The notes under the pieces are model-generated. The model had not been told where the DNA came from. It saw only the letters and a program-made list of their open reading frames with translations, and made no database searches. Shown here one piece after another: positions 11,717 through 20,138 of a stretch of 61,528 nt of DNA. Source of the DNA: Chryseomicrobium aureum. GTDB taxonomy: Bacteria > Bacillota > Bacilli > Bacillales_A > Planococcaceae. A program made the translations under genes and the position numbers. The stretch's first letter is position 1. The number at the start of each line of letters is the position of its first letter. Where the stretch lies: NCBI RefSeq assembly GCF_016909155.1, contig NZ_JAFBFG010000017.1:1-61528 (forward strand), read 5' to 3'.

Positions 11717-13693
11717 TTATTTACGGTCTTCTTGAATTGGATTGTCAGGACCTGCATCTTGAGAAGATGTTTCAGATGGTAAGTCACCCGTCGTCGGATC
11801 AGACGGTGCGCCTGTTGCATCTGTCGTTTCTTCTTCAACTGCTGGCTCTTCAAACTTACGTTCAGGAAGTGTGCCGTGCTCTTTCAAGTGAATGATTTGC
11901 CCTGCATCTAGTGTTTCCACTTCAAGCAATGTTTCAGCAATCAAGTTTAGAAGATCACGTTTTTCCGTTAGAATTTCTTTTGTGCGCGCATATTGCTCTT
12001 TGATCATACGCTGCATCTCTTGGTCGATTTCATAGGCAATCGCATCGGAGTAGTTTTGCTCCGAATTGAAGTCACGTCCTAAGAAGACGTTGCCTCCTTG
12101 CGATTGACCGAATTGCATCGGTCCAAGCTTGTCACTCATTCCGTATTCTGTAACCATGCTGCGGACAATGCCCGTCACACGTTGGAAGTCATTATGTGCA
12201 CCTGTCGAGACTTCGCCAAACACGATGTCCTCTGCTACACGACCGCCAAGAAGTCCGGAAACTTTATCAAGAAGTTCAGGTTTTGTCATGAAGTAACGAT
12301 CTTCTTTCGGAAGCATTACTGCGTATCCGCCGGCTTGTCCACGAGGGACAATCGTCACTTTATGCACTGTCTCTGCGTTATCAAGCGATAAGCCGATAAC
12401 TACGTGACCAGCTTCGTGGAATGCCACGATTTTGCGCTCTTTTTCAGAGATAACTTTTGTTGATTTCGCAGGACCTGCGATAACACGGTCTGTTGCTTCA
12501 TCAATGTCATGCATATCAATCTTACGTTTGTTACGGCGTGCTGCAACTAGTGCTGCTTCATTTAACAAGTTCTCAAGGTCTGCACCTGAGAAGCCTGGTG
12601 TACGCTGTGCGATTGCTTTTAAATCTACGCCTTCTGCTAAAGGTTTGTTACGCGCATGTACTTTAAGTACCGCTGCACGACCTTTTAAATCCGGGCGACC
12701 AACCGTAATTTGACGGTCAAAACGTCCAGGACGAAGAAGAGCTGGGTCAAGAATATCTGGGCGGTTCGTTGCGGCAACGATGATAATTCCTTCGTTCGCT
12801 CCGAAACCATCCATCTCAACTAATAATTGGTTCAATGTTTGTTCACGCTCATCGTGACCGCCACCTAAGCCGGCGCCACGTTGACGACCTACTGCATCAA
12901 TCTCATCAATAAAGATGATACACGGTGCGTTTTTCTTCGCGTTTTCGAATAAATCACGTACGCGGGATGCCCCGACCCCTACGAACATCTCAACGAAATC
13001 CGAACCGGAAATCGAGAAGAATGGTACGCCAGCTTCCCCGGCTACAGCACGAGCAAGTAACGTTTTCCCTGTTCCTGGAGGACCAACTAGTAAGATCCCT
13101 TTTGGAATACGTGCACCAAGTTCTGCGAATTTACTTGGATCTTTTAAGAAGTCAACGACCTCTACAAGTTCCGCCTTTTCTTCGTCAGCACCTGCAACGT
13201 CTTCGAATTTTGCTTTTTTCTTATCATCGTACAATTTCGCTTTGCTCTTCCCGAAGTTCATCACACGGTTTCCGCCACCTTGTGATTGGCTTAATAGGAA
13301 GAAGAACAAGATGATGATGATTAGGAATGGTAGAAGTCCCGTTAAGAACTGTACCCATCCACTTGTTTGTGGAGCTTCTTCAGTATCCCATTCTGTTCCA
13401 TTCGCATCAGCAATCTCATAGATGTCTTGCTCTGAGAACTGACCGTTGTATGGAATGCGGGCATTAAAAGTCTCGCCTTCTTTTGCACCGACTTTTTCAC
13501 CTGTGATTACATACACGTTGTTCATAGGTTGTAATGTAAACGTTTCAATTTCACCATTTTCCATGGCCGTAATAAACTGATCTGTTGTCAGATCTTCTGT
13601 TGGCGCTCCGCTTTGATTAAACGTAGCAAATATCCCAACGATCACAAAAAAAATCAATAAATATAATATCGCGTAGCGCAGTGCTCGATTCAT
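11717..13693 (-). CDS. ftsH: ATP-dependent membrane zinc protease FtsH
   Basis: 658 aa. Two membrane segments (about residues 5-24 and 116-136) flank an external loop. The AAA+ module has Walker A GPPGTGKT (about 204-211), Walker B IIFIDEID (about 259-266) and the arginine-finger region RPGRFDR. The M41 protease has HEAGH (about 426-430). It degrades membrane and regulatory proteins as a hexamer. The C-terminus is a long acidic, Ser/Thr-rich tail typical of Bacillales. ATG 13693 is chosen because GAGGAGG precedes it; the 14-codon extension upstream is not conserved. Confidence 0.98.
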   Translation of the reverse strand: MNRALRYAILYLLIFFVIVGIFATFNQSGAPTEDLTTDQFITAMENGEIETFTLQPMNNVYVITGEKVGAKEGETFNARIPYNGQFSEQDIYEIADANGTEWDTEEAPQTSGWVQFLTGLLPFLIIIILFFFLLSQSQGGGNRVMNFGKSKAKLYDDKKKAKFEDVAGADEEKAELVEVVDFLKDPSKFAELGARIPKGILLVGPPGTGKTLLARAVAGEAGVPFFSISGSDFVEMFVGVGASRVRDLFENAKKNAPCIIFIDEIDAVGRQRGAGLGGGHDEREQTLNQLLVEMDGFGANEGIIIVAATNRPDILDPALLRPGRFDRQITVGRPDLKGRAAVLKVHARNKPLAEGVDLKAIAQRTPGFSGADLENLLNEAALVAARRNKRKIDMHDIDEATDRVIAGPAKSTKVISEKERKIVAFHEAGHVVIGLSLDNAETVHKVTIVPRGQAGGYAVMLPKEDRYFMTKPELLDKVSGLLGGRVAEDIVFGEVSTGAHNDFQRVTGIVRSMVTEYGMSDKLGPMQFGQSQGGNVFLGRDFNSEQNYSDAIAYEIDQEMQRMIKEQYARTKEILTEKRDLLNLIAETLLEVETLDAGQIIHLKEHGTLPERKFEEPAVEEETTDATGAPSDPTTGDLPSETSSQDAGPDNPIQEDRK

Positions 13694-13723
13694 TCCTAGC
13701 CTCCTCACGGACTTAGTCAAAAA

Positions 13724-13754
13724 ATCACATCTCAAAACGGTCGAGATGAGGTGT
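13724..13754 (-). terminator. Terminator of tilS-hpt
   Basis: Inverted repeat CACATCTC...GAGATGAGGTG, followed on the minus strand by ATTTTTTG and on the plus strand by TTTTT. It probably ends hpt transcription; ftsH starts 31 nt downstream. Confidence 0.65.
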
Positions 13755-13870
13755 TTTTAGGTGATGAAAGAAAGTTTTTCCACTTTCTTGTCGTTCAAAA
13801 AACTATAGAATATCTTATCATAGGAAAATTAGCACGTACAATGAAATGCCTTTATTCCAAGATGTTCAAC

Positions 13871-14413
13871 TTAAAACGAGTAAACTTCTTTTTTCAATAC
13901 ACCTACGTATGGCAGATTGCGGTAGCGTTCTGCATAGTCAAGACCATAGCCGACCACGAAAGCATCCGGAACGATAAAGCCTACATAGTCTGCTTCTAGA
14001 TCCACTTTACGGCCTGATGGTTTATCGAGAAGTGTCACAATTTTGATGGATTTTGCTTTGCGGTATTTGAAGAGGTCGATTAAGTAGCTAAGTGTCTTTC
14101 CGCTATCAATGATGTCTTCTACGATGATGATGTCGCGACCTTCCACACTTGTGTTCAAATCTTTCACGATTTTTACTTCACCAGAAGATACAGTTGCGTT
14201 TCCGTAACTAGAAACGTCCATGTAGTCCATTTCAACGTATGCGTCCACATGTTTCATTAAATCAGACATGAACGGCATAGCTCCTTTCAGAATACCGATC
14301 GCAAGTGGGAACTTTTCTGCGTACTCTTGTGAGAGAACTGCACCAAGTTCTTTTGCCTTCTCCTGAATTTGCTCGTCCGTTAATAAAATTTCTTGAATAT
14401 CCTTTTCTAACAT
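13871..14413 (-). CDS. hpt: Hypoxanthine phosphoribosyltransferase
   Basis: Purine salvage: hypoxanthine or guanine plus PRPP gives IMP or GMP. 180 aa. Seen: [15 protein letters not shown] (PPi loop), [10 protein letters not shown], and the PRPP signature [25 protein letters not shown] precedes ATG 14413, and the start overlaps the tilS stop by 7 nt. The tilS-hpt pair is conserved in Bacillales. Confidence 0.96.
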   Translation of the reverse strand: MLEKDIQEILLTDEQIQEKAKELGAVLSQEYAEKFPLAIGILKGAMPFMSDLMKHVDAYVEMDYMDVSSYGNATVSSGEVKIVKDLNTSVEGRDIIIVEDIIDSGKTLSYLIDLFKYRKAKSIKIVTLLDKPSGRKVDLEADYVGFIVPDAFVVGYGLDYAERYRNLPYVGVLKKEVYSF

Positions 14414-15765
14414 GTGGAATCCTCCTGTTTTATCCATATCACCCAAGGGGTTTTTTTCGTTTTTGTCAGCCGGCTGCTATGGCGTAGGCCGATTAGTCCT
14501 AGTATACCATTCTTTTGTGTGACAAGCAGGGGCCAGCCCTCACGTTTTTCACGCGGGATTTTTGAATCGATGAAAAGTCGTGATACCTTCTTGTGATGGG
14601 TTCCTAGATCGAGTACATCACCCATTCGTCTCGTGCGAATATGAAGCGGGAAATCCTCGTTTTCGAGTACTGCATACCACCGTTCTCCTTCATACATTTT
14701 GTCACTTTGCGTGATGAGGAGCTGCATGTCTTGACCAATTGAAACCCATTCATCAACTGGCAGCGCACCGGAAAGTGGGATAGGTTTTTGATCTCCCTTC
14801 GCCACCGTCACCGTTGTATAAGCACGTGTCCACACGTAGCCATTTGGAAGAGAGACCGATTGCGTACCCTCTCGCCGTTCTGTCACTTGAATGATGGAAG
14901 CGACAGTTGAAGCGGATAGGGCAGAGGCATGCGGTTGCAAGTACTTCCATACTAAAAGAATGAACCGACGTTGTAAAGCAATCGCCATTTCGCAAAATTC
15001 AGTCGTATCAAGGGTTAGAGAACCTTCTTGAAATGTCACGAGCTCGTCAAATTTTGTTCGTGCCAGTGTTTGGAGAATGTCTTCATCTTGCTTGCGTTCT
15101 TCGACTAACCGCCGCACCTGTTGATCAAGTGTGCGATTTTCTTCGTATAAAGATGGCAGGACCCGTTGCCGGAAGCGATTTCGCATATACGTAGTAGATT
15201 CATTACTTGCATCTTCTCTATACGGTTGATGAAGGGTATGTAAGTAGCGTTCGATTGTTGTGCGGTTCACACTGAGCAAGGGGCGGATTAAAGGTTTCCC
15301 AGCGAATTCCCGCTGTTCCGGTATTCCCCGCATCCCTTGGCCTTGGACTAGCTCCATCAATACGGTCTCAATTTGGTCATCCCCGTGATGCCCTTGTGCC
15401 AACACGTCGTAACCGTATGTTGTTAGGATAAATGCAAAATAGGCATACCGCTCTTCGCGGCATACCTGCTGTGTATTCCCACCATTTTGAAGCTTGTCTT
15501 TCACAGCTAGCTCTTTACTATAAACAGGAATGTCGAGTTGTTCAGCAAGAGCTTCCACAAATACTCGGTCTTGAGTTGATGCGTCTCCTCGTAATCCGTG
15601 GTCTGCATGCACGATACCGAGCATCCAATTGTTTTGCTGCGCATAGTGATGAAAAAAGCGGACAAGCGCAACAGAGTCAGCCCCCCCTGAACAGGCCAGA
15701 AGGATTCGCTTCCCTTGGTACATCATGTGATGTTCGGTCATGTAAGTCAGTACCTCTTGCTCCAT
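14407..15765 (-). CDS. tilS: tRNA(Ile)-lysidine synthase
   Basis: Converts C34 of tRNA-Ile(CAU) to lysidine so that it reads AUA. 452 aa. Seen: the PP-loop [36 protein letters not shown], and the C-terminal substrate-binding region. ATG 15765 has AAAGGAGG 7 nt upstream; the GTG two codons earlier is too close. The tRNA-Met in this window (CAT anticodon) is the elongator type and is not its substrate. Confidence 0.95.
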   Translation of the reverse strand: MEQEVLTYMTEHHMMYQGKRILLACSGGADSVALVRFFHHYAQQNNWMLGIVHADHGLRGDASTQDRVFVEALAEQLDIPVYSKELAVKDKLQNGGNTQQVCREERYAYFAFILTTYGYDVLAQGHHGDDQIETVLMELVQGQGMRGIPEQREFAGKPLIRPLLSVNRTTIERYLHTLHQPYREDASNESTTYMRNRFRQRVLPSLYEENRTLDQQVRRLVEERKQDEDILQTLARTKFDELVTFQEGSLTLDTTEFCEMAIALQRRFILLVWKYLQPHASALSASTVASIIQVTERREGTQSVSLPNGYVWTRAYTTVTVAKGDQKPIPLSGALPVDEWVSIGQDMQLLITQSDKMYEGERWYAVLENEDFPLHIRTRRMGDVLDLGTHHKKVSRLFIDSKIPREKREGWPLLVTQKNGILGLIGLRHSSRLTKTKKTPWVIWIKQEDSTC

Positions 15766-15784
15766 TGTCACGCCTCCTTTTTGT

Positions 15785-16177
15785 TCAGTTTACCACGCGG
15801 GTCACTTGGCGGGGAGTAAAAAGAGACCAACTTGGCAAACGCTTCGAGACATGCAGACAGATGACGGTTTGATCATCCGTCGCCGTTCCAAAAAATCGCG
15901 TTTTCCATTCCATAAATTCAGCAGCGGTCGGAGACTCTTCTGTCCACCACGCCATATAGTGTTGTTCCTGCACATCAAGTTCAATCGTTTCTTGGAACAC
16001 TCCATCAGAAATCATCCATATTTGGTCGCCGTGTTTCAACTCCATACTTTGTTCGACGAGTGCAGAAGAATGATAACCATAAAAAAATGCTGTCACCACC
16101 CACTTTTCTTTTTGGACAAGATGCCCCCTCTAAGACGCCAATCGATGGAATGGTTGTGGTACTGAAAGTAAACGCAT
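15785..16177 (-). pseudogene. spoIIE: spoIIE remnant (C-terminal PP2C phosphatase part)
   Basis: The only SpoIIE-like material left is the end of the PP2C domain: MELKHGDQIWMISDGVF, then DDQTVICLHVSKRLPSW. These align by eye with the SDGIF and DDMTV metal-binding segments of SpoIIE. The same frame can be followed back to an ATG at 16177 with a good ribosome site (AAAGGGGAA), but an in-frame TAG (16132-16130) interrupts it after 15 codons. The membrane and central domains (~700 residues) are absent. The location, next to tilS and the Met-Glu tRNA pair, is where spoIIE sits in B. subtilis. A 104-codon ORF from GTG 16099 could still be translated but lacks the rest of the phosphatase core. Confidence 0.8.
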
Positions 16178-16297
16178 AACAAATTCCCCTTTCTGTTATG
16201 CAAAAGCATACGGCGTTAGACGGAAAAAATCTGTCATGCTGTGCGGGGAAAGAAAAAAAAGAATTCGACGTTTTTCATTCTTTTTTTCAAAACTGTA

Positions 16298-16326
16298 TTG
16301 ACTTCTTTTCGCTACGCTTGTATGAT
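16298..16326 (+). promoter_or_regulatory. Promoter of the tRNA pair
   Basis: TTGACT (16298-16303), 17-nt spacer, TATGAT (16321-16326), ending 22 nt before the first tRNA. Confidence 0.85.
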
Positions 16327-16348
16327 ACTAATTGTCCGAAAAAAACAA

Positions 16349-16425
16349 GGCGGCCTAGCTCAGCTGGCTAGAGCGTACGGTTCATACCCGTGAGGTCGGG
16401 GGTTCGATCCCCTCGGCCGCCACCA
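16349..16425 (+). tRNA. tRNA-Met (CAT), elongator type
   Basis: 77 nt with encoded CCA. Acceptor GGCGGCC pairs with GGCCGCC; the anticodon loop is TTCATAC with CAT at 16383-16385; the T-loop is GGGGGTTCGATCCCC. The first acceptor pair is G-C, not the mismatch of initiator tRNA, so it is the elongator. B. subtilis has a Met-Glu pair at this site. Confidence 0.96.
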
Positions 16426-16435
16426 TTTTTATTTC

Positions 16436-16507
16436 GGCCCCTTGGTCAAGCGGTTAAGACACCGCCCTTTCACGGCGGTAACACGGGTTCGAATCCCGTA
16501 GGGGTCA
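16436..16507 (+). tRNA. tRNA-Glu (TTC)
   Basis: 72 nt, CCA not encoded. Acceptor GGCCCCT pairs with AGGGGTC. The anticodon stem CCGCC/GGCGG holds loop CTTTCAC with TTC at 16469-16471. Cotranscribed with tRNA-Met, 10 nt downstream. Confidence 0.97.
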
Positions 16508-16514
16508 TAACAAG

Positions 16515-16552
16515 CACTGGTTCGCATAAGATATGCGGGCTGGTGTTTTTTT
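16515..16552 (+). terminator. Terminator of the tRNA operon
   Basis: A 13-bp stem (16515-16527 with 16533-16545, several G-U pairs), a 5-nt loop and seven T. Repeat copy A starts 5 nt after the T-run. Confidence 0.85.
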
Positions 16553-16557
16553 AGTTT

Positions 16558-16712
16558 TAGATGTGGAGCCGACTGTTCAGAAATTGTGCGAAATGACAGC
16601 GTGGACCGTGAAGCGCTTTTTGCTTCATGGGCTGCGATGGCTTTTTGCGGGATTTCTAGGAGGCGCAACTCGATTCCATTTAGAGTCGAAACTCGTTTCT
16701 TTTAGATGTGGA
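16558..16712 (+). repeat. Dispersed hairpin repeat, copy A
   Basis: Begins TAGATGTGGAG and meets a second TAGATGTGGA at 16703. Inside, AGAAATTGTGCGAAA (16579-16593) pairs with TTTTTGCGGGATTTCT (16642-16657), enclosing a second hairpin with CCGTGAAGC/GCTTCATGG arms. GCAACTCGAT follows. Copies B (29880-30027), C (43667-43802) and D (49352-49490) share this layout. ORFs drawn across it look like by-products of the repeat. Confidence 0.85.
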
Positions 16713-16731
16713 GAACGCCACTGACTTTAGT

Positions 16732-16856
16732 ACGTTAGCAGATTGATTAGTACATTCATCCGGCTAATTGTGACGTTAGTGGCTTCTATTAGGACATTAA
16801 CTCGCTCCATTCTTACATTAGCGGTCCCCATTCCGACATTGCTCATATTATGGAAA
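16732..16856 (+). repeat. Degenerate 21-bp tandem array following copy A
   Basis: Six units begin with ACATT or ACGTT at 16732, 16752, 16773, 16794, 16815 and 16836; spacing is 20 then 21 bp each time. On the minus strand a frame reads heptads such as ANVRMER and TNVTISR. A matching array follows copy B. Confidence 0.85.
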
Positions 16857-16918
16857 CTAATTCGCAGGCCAAACCCTTCATTTCTTAAGATCTTACTAGT
16901 AAGACCTTCCCCATACAA

Positions 16919-16953
16919 AAAACCGCCCCTTCAATTGAAGGGACGGTTTGACA
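16919..16953 (-). terminator. Terminator of yabR
   Basis: Minus strand: AACCGTCCCTTC and GAAGGGGCGGTT arms, then TTTTTTG. It is convergent with the tRNA operon. Positions 16857-16918 show nothing else. Confidence 0.88.
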
Positions 16954-16999
16954 CACTCTATGTTATGAACACTTTTTTACGCGTAGTCAGACAATAGGA

Positions 17000-17437
17000 T
17001 TAGCCTCGTTTTGCGCCACGGCCACCACGTTTAGATTCAGTTGCACGTTTAAGTGTAGAAAGACGCTCTTCGCTGTCTTTTAAGAAACGTGACATTTTTG
17101 ATTCAAAGTTCTCTTTTGGTTGTGGACGATCACGATCATTTGATCGGAAATTGTTGTTACGTGGACGTTGTGGTCGCTCAGGACGCTCAGGTCGTTCAGC
17201 TTGCGGTTTCGCTTTACGGATTGACAATCCAATCTTCCCGTCCGCTTCAACATTCATCACCTTCACTTCGACCATATCGCCAACCTTTAAGTGATCGTTG
17301 ATATCTTTGACATAATTATCCGCAACTTCACTGATGTGAACCAGACCTGTTTTCCCACCTGGCAGTTCTACGAATGCGCCGAAGTTTGTGATCCCTGTTA
17401 CTTTACCTTCTACCTTGCTGCCTACTTCAATTGACAT
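17000..17437 (-). CDS. yabR: S1-domain RNA-binding protein (YabR)
   Basis: 145 aa. One S1/OB-fold domain at the N-terminus (about residues 1-75; VEGKVTGITNFGAFVELPGG, GLVHISEVAD, DGKIGLSIRKA), then a basic, Arg/Pro/Asn-rich tail with RPERPERPQRP and a Gly-Arg-rich end. Family members bind RNA or ribosomes; the specific role is not established. It sits between divIC and the tRNAs, as in B. subtilis. Confidence 0.92.
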   Translation of the reverse strand: MSIEVGSKVEGKVTGITNFGAFVELPGGKTGLVHISEVADNYVKDINDHLKVGDMVEVKVMNVEADGKIGLSIRKAKPQAERPERPERPQRPRNNNFRSNDRDRPQPKENFESKMSRFLKDSEERLSTLKRATESKRGGRGAKRG

Positions 17438-17507
17438 AAAAAAAATGCTCCTCCTTAAAAATACACTGTGACGTACTACGCCACGCTATCTTAATTATAA
17501 CCAACAA

Positions 17508-17534
17508 AAAAAGAGTGTCAATCATGGCACTCTT
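17508..17534 (-). terminator. Terminator of divIC
   Basis: Minus strand: AAGAGTG(C)CA...TGACACTCTT, followed by TTTTTTT, directly abutting the divIC stop. Confidence 0.85.
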
Positions 17535-17945
17535 TTACTCGCCCGATTTATCTTCTTCCTTGTCTTTTGGAAGAGTGAAAATCAGTTCATTTTCTTCAGA
17601 TAGGAAATAATCTTTCCGCAAAAGTTTACCGATATATTCATCGTCATTTAATTTCGCAATTTCAAGTTCTAATGACTCTTTGTGATCAAGAGTCTCCGTT
17701 AACACTTGCTCTACCTCGACATGTGTAGCTTTTTTATTCGCTAAGGTCTGCTGGCTAGAGACAAGGGAGTGAACAAGAAAGCCGATGACCGCAATCGCGA
17801 GTAATCCAAAAACCGATAGACGACGATAGAGGCGCACGCGTTGCGCTTGCTGGCGTTTCTTTTTCTTTTCCACGGAGCGCACGTATTCGGAATTGATCGA
17901 TGAAATTTGTTGTTCTAATTGATTGGTCCGATCATTTTGATTCAT
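17535..17945 (-). CDS. divIC: Cell-division protein DivIC (FtsB-like)
   Basis: 136 aa bitopic membrane protein of the divisome; it partners FtsL and DivIB at the septum. A cytoplasmic basic N-terminus (KKKKRQQAQRVRLYRR) precedes one membrane span (about residues 45-66), then an external coiled coil and the conserved DDEYIGKLLRKDYFLSEENELIF. ATG 17945 is right because AGGAGG precedes it. The frame stays open another 97 codons upstream, but that stretch is the yabQ remnant, not DivIC. Confidence 0.93.
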   Translation of the reverse strand: MNQNDRTNQLEQQISSINSEYVRSVEKKKKRQQAQRVRLYRRLSVFGLLAIAVIGFLVHSLVSSQQTLANKKATHVEVEQVLTETLDHKESLELEIAKLNDDEYIGKLLRKDYFLSEENELIFTLPKDKEEDKSGE

Positions 17946-18318
17946 CAGGCTTCCCCCCCTCCTACGTGGTTTGCCTATAGTATACCGAACTTTCAGGTTT
18001 CTTTGTAGTGTAGTTGGAAATATTTTTCCGCTTCCTCTATAGGTCAATCGGTAGAGAATTGCCACGAATTTGACAAGAATTCTTACGAGCAAGCGCACTA
18101 TGGTCACAAGAAGGTGAAGAAACTTCCAAAGTGGTCTCATGAATACCAGGTCCATCCCCCTTCCGATGAGACGTATGGGATCTTTGAGAACCTGATGATA
18201 AAGCGCAGCGCTCCATTGCTTTGACGGCTGTGACATCCATGCGTTTTCGGTTGCGGAGGGAGATGTGATGATCCGTGCTAGTGAGGGAAGATAAAGGTGT
18301 TTCTTGAGTATAGGTCAA
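17946..18318 (-). pseudogene. yabP-yabQ remnant (two sporulation genes fused by deletion)
   Basis: A TTG at 18318 with AAAGGAG 7 nt upstream opens a frame containing DHHISLRNRKRMDVTAVK, which matches the start of YabP (spore cortex/coat assembly). Soon after, similarity moves to another frame that reads LYHQVLKDPIRLIGRG and RPLWKFLHLLVTIVRLLVRI, the arginine-rich hydrophobic C-terminal region of YabQ. The rest of YabP and the membrane core of YabQ are missing, so one internal deletion plus a frame change joins the two. YabQ coding runs in frame into divIC. In B. subtilis yabP-yabQ lie exactly between yabO and divIC. Confidence 0.78.
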
Positions 18319-18361
18319 GTCGTCTCTCCTTTCATTCCCTTCACTGTATGACAAAGAAAAA

Positions 18362-18386
18362 CGGAGTATGCCCTTGGGCTACTCCG
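18362..18386 (-). terminator. Terminator of yabM-yabN-rqcP, overlapping the rqcP stop
   Basis: Minus strand: CGGAGTA(G)CCC-AA-GGG(CA)TACTCCG then TTTTTC. The rqcP TAG (18381-18379) lies inside the first arm. Confidence 0.85.
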
Positions 18387-18669
18387 CATCATCGATAAAT
18401 TCTGGTTCTACTTTCGCTAATCGCTCTTCGTTTAAAATCGTGAACATCATCGCTGCTTCTTCTTTCTTCGCATTTTCACGAATACTCTCGACGCGTGCTG
18501 TGACAATCTTTTGTCCAAAACGAATGCGTAGTTCGTCTCCTGCTTTCACTTCACTGCTTGCTTTCGCTGTCTTGCCGTTGATTTCAATCCGTCCTTGGAC
18601 GGCCACTTCTTTTGCGAGTGTACGTCGTTTGATCAGACGTGACACTTTCAAGTATTTATCTAAACGCAT
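18379..18669 (-). CDS. rqcP: S4-domain protein RqcP (YabO), ribosome quality control
   Basis: 96 aa. An S4 RNA-binding domain fills the N-terminal two-thirds (MRLDKYLKVSRLIKRRTLA, VQGRIEINGKTAK, AGDELRIRFG). B. subtilis RqcP binds obstructed 50S subunits with RqcH and supports C-terminal alanine tailing. ATG 18669 follows AAGAAGGGG and overlaps the yabN stop; the 51-codon upstream extension is antisense-like noise. Confidence 0.9.
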   Translation of the reverse strand: MRLDKYLKVSRLIKRRTLAKEVAVQGRIEINGKTAKASSEVKAGDELRIRFGQKIVTARVESIRENAKKEEAAMMFTILNEERLAKVEPEFIDDAE

Positions 18670-18670
18670 A

Positions 18671-20131
18671 TTAACCCCTTCTTTCTTCGTGCTTCGCTTG
18701 TTGCCAGAACTCTTCAAGTTCATCGAGCGTGTAGTCGCCAAAGTCCCCACGTCCTTCACGGACAGAAGTTTCGACAAAGCGGAAGCGTCGCTCAAATTTT
18801 TGGTTCGCTTGCTGCATCGCAAGCTCTGGTGAAAGTTTCAAGAAACGTGATAGGTTCACAAGTGTAAACAACACATCACCAAGTTCATCGACTTGTTGCT
18901 CTAGCGTCCCATGTTCAATCGCATGCTTCCACTCTTGTAACTCTTCGTCAAACTTGCTCCAAGCCCCTGCTACATCCGGCCAATCAAACCCAACCGTCGC
19001 CGCTTTCTTTTGGAAGTTGAACGATGTCAGTAGAGACGATTCTTCGCGGCGCTGCCCTTGTAACAGATGCTCGACCTTTGGCTTTTCCGTTTCCTTAATG
19101 GCTTGCCAGTTCGAGAGGACCTCCCCAGAAGAGTTCACTGTCACTTCTCCAAAGACATGCGGGTGACGGCGCACCATCTTCTCAGAAATCGATTGAAGGA
19201 TGTCTTCCATGCTGAAGTATCCCTCGTCTTCTCCAATCTGTGCGTGCAAGAATACCTGCAACAACACATCGCCAAGTTCTTCGACAATCGCTTCGTCGTC
19301 TTGCTCGTTGATGGCTTGGATCAATTCATAGACTTCTTCAATAGCGTAGCGCTTTAATGACTCATGCGTTTGTTCGCGGTCCCATGGACACCCTGCTGGA
19401 CTGCGCAGGATGGCTACGATTTCGCGGAAGGTCTGCCACTCTTTGTAGCGCTGTTCACGCTCGTTAGCAGGCGGTACGTAAACCGTCGTCAAATTCGATA
19501 GTTCCATTCCTCGGTCAAGTTCAAATAAGGGCACAGTACGAATAACTTCCTTAGAAGAACCCGCTGCCGTCACGATTGTGACTGGGAAATCGTCTGGATA
19601 CTTTTCCATCAGGGTCAGTTTCACTTCAGACGCACTAAACGCATCATACACTTGGCCGATGAACAAATGTTGATTCATCTGAATGTCGTCGCGTCGCATT
19701 GCGGTCCCATCCAGTAGCTGAAAGCCTTCAATCGGATCGACACGTACTGCAGTAAACAAAGGGTCGAGGAAGCTTTGTCCGCCTTTAATTTGAAGAGACA
19801 CTTTCCCTTCGCGTTCTGCTTCAATCAAGTGCTGGACGGTCTGTTCCGCAACGAGTGGATGGCCAGGTACCGCGTAAATCACATCTTCTTTAGCAGCGAG
19901 TGCAATCAAGTTGTCCGCGATTTCACGGTAGACTGCTGAAAATTCTTCGTGCTTTTCATAGACCGCATCAAAACTTGTGAATGTGATTCCTTCTTCCACA
20001 AGCTCTTGCACGACCGGGTGATCTTCCGTACGAATATAGAAAGATTTTGCTTGTTTTATAAATTTATAAAGACCTAACGGCAGCTGATCGAGTTCCGCTG
20101 CTCCTAGTCCAATTACTGTAAGTGCCGGCAT
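18671..20131 (-). CDS. yabN: Tetrapyrrole methylase / MazG nucleotide pyrophosphohydrolase fusion
   Basis: 486 aa. Residues ~1-220 are a tetrapyrrole (corrin/porphyrin) methylase-like domain (TVIGLGAAELDQLP, YAVPGHPLVAE). Residues ~225-480 are MazG, with two EExxE-type metal sites visible in AIEEVYELIQAI...EELGDVLLQVFLHA and the C-terminal repeat DELGDVLFTLVNLSRF. It hydrolyses non-canonical NTPs. Same fusion as B. subtilis YabN; the role of the methylase half is unclear. Confidence 0.93.
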   Translation of the reverse strand: MPALTVIGLGAAELDQLPLGLYKFIKQAKSFYIRTEDHPVVQELVEEGITFTSFDAVYEKHEEFSAVYREIADNLIALAAKEDVIYAVPGHPLVAEQTVQHLIEAEREGKVSLQIKGGQSFLDPLFTAVRVDPIEGFQLLDGTAMRRDDIQMNQHLFIGQVYDAFSASEVKLTLMEKYPDDFPVTIVTAAGSSKEVIRTVPLFELDRGMELSNLTTVYVPPANEREQRYKEWQTFREIVAILRSPAGCPWDREQTHESLKRYAIEEVYELIQAINEQDDEAIVEELGDVLLQVFLHAQIGEDEGYFSMEDILQSISEKMVRRHPHVFGEVTVNSSGEVLSNWQAIKETEKPKVEHLLQGQRREESSLLTSFNFQKKAATVGFDWPDVAGAWSKFDEELQEWKHAIEHGTLEQQVDELGDVLFTLVNLSRFLKLSPELAMQQANQKFERRFRFVETSVREGRGDFGDYTLDELEEFWQQAKHEERRG

Positions 20132-20138
20132 ATATGTG

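Noticed and set aside
16533-16724. 63-codon plus-strand ORF and the similar stretch in a 183-codon minus-strand ORF at 29693-30244
   Set aside because: They resemble each other only because both cross the hairpin repeat; copies C and D do not keep the frame, and no start signals are seen.
16732-16856. CRISPR array
   Set aside because: Units are 21 bp, contiguous and degenerate, with no spacers and no cas genes.
16727-16918. Minus-strand heptad ORF as a real small protein
   Set aside because: It is the 21-bp array read in frame and lacks a ribosome site; kept as a repeat, though heptad coding is noted.
17946-18236. N-terminal extension of DivIC to 233 aa
   Set aside because: AGGAGG-ATG at 17945 gives the normal DivIC; the extension is the yabQ remnant.
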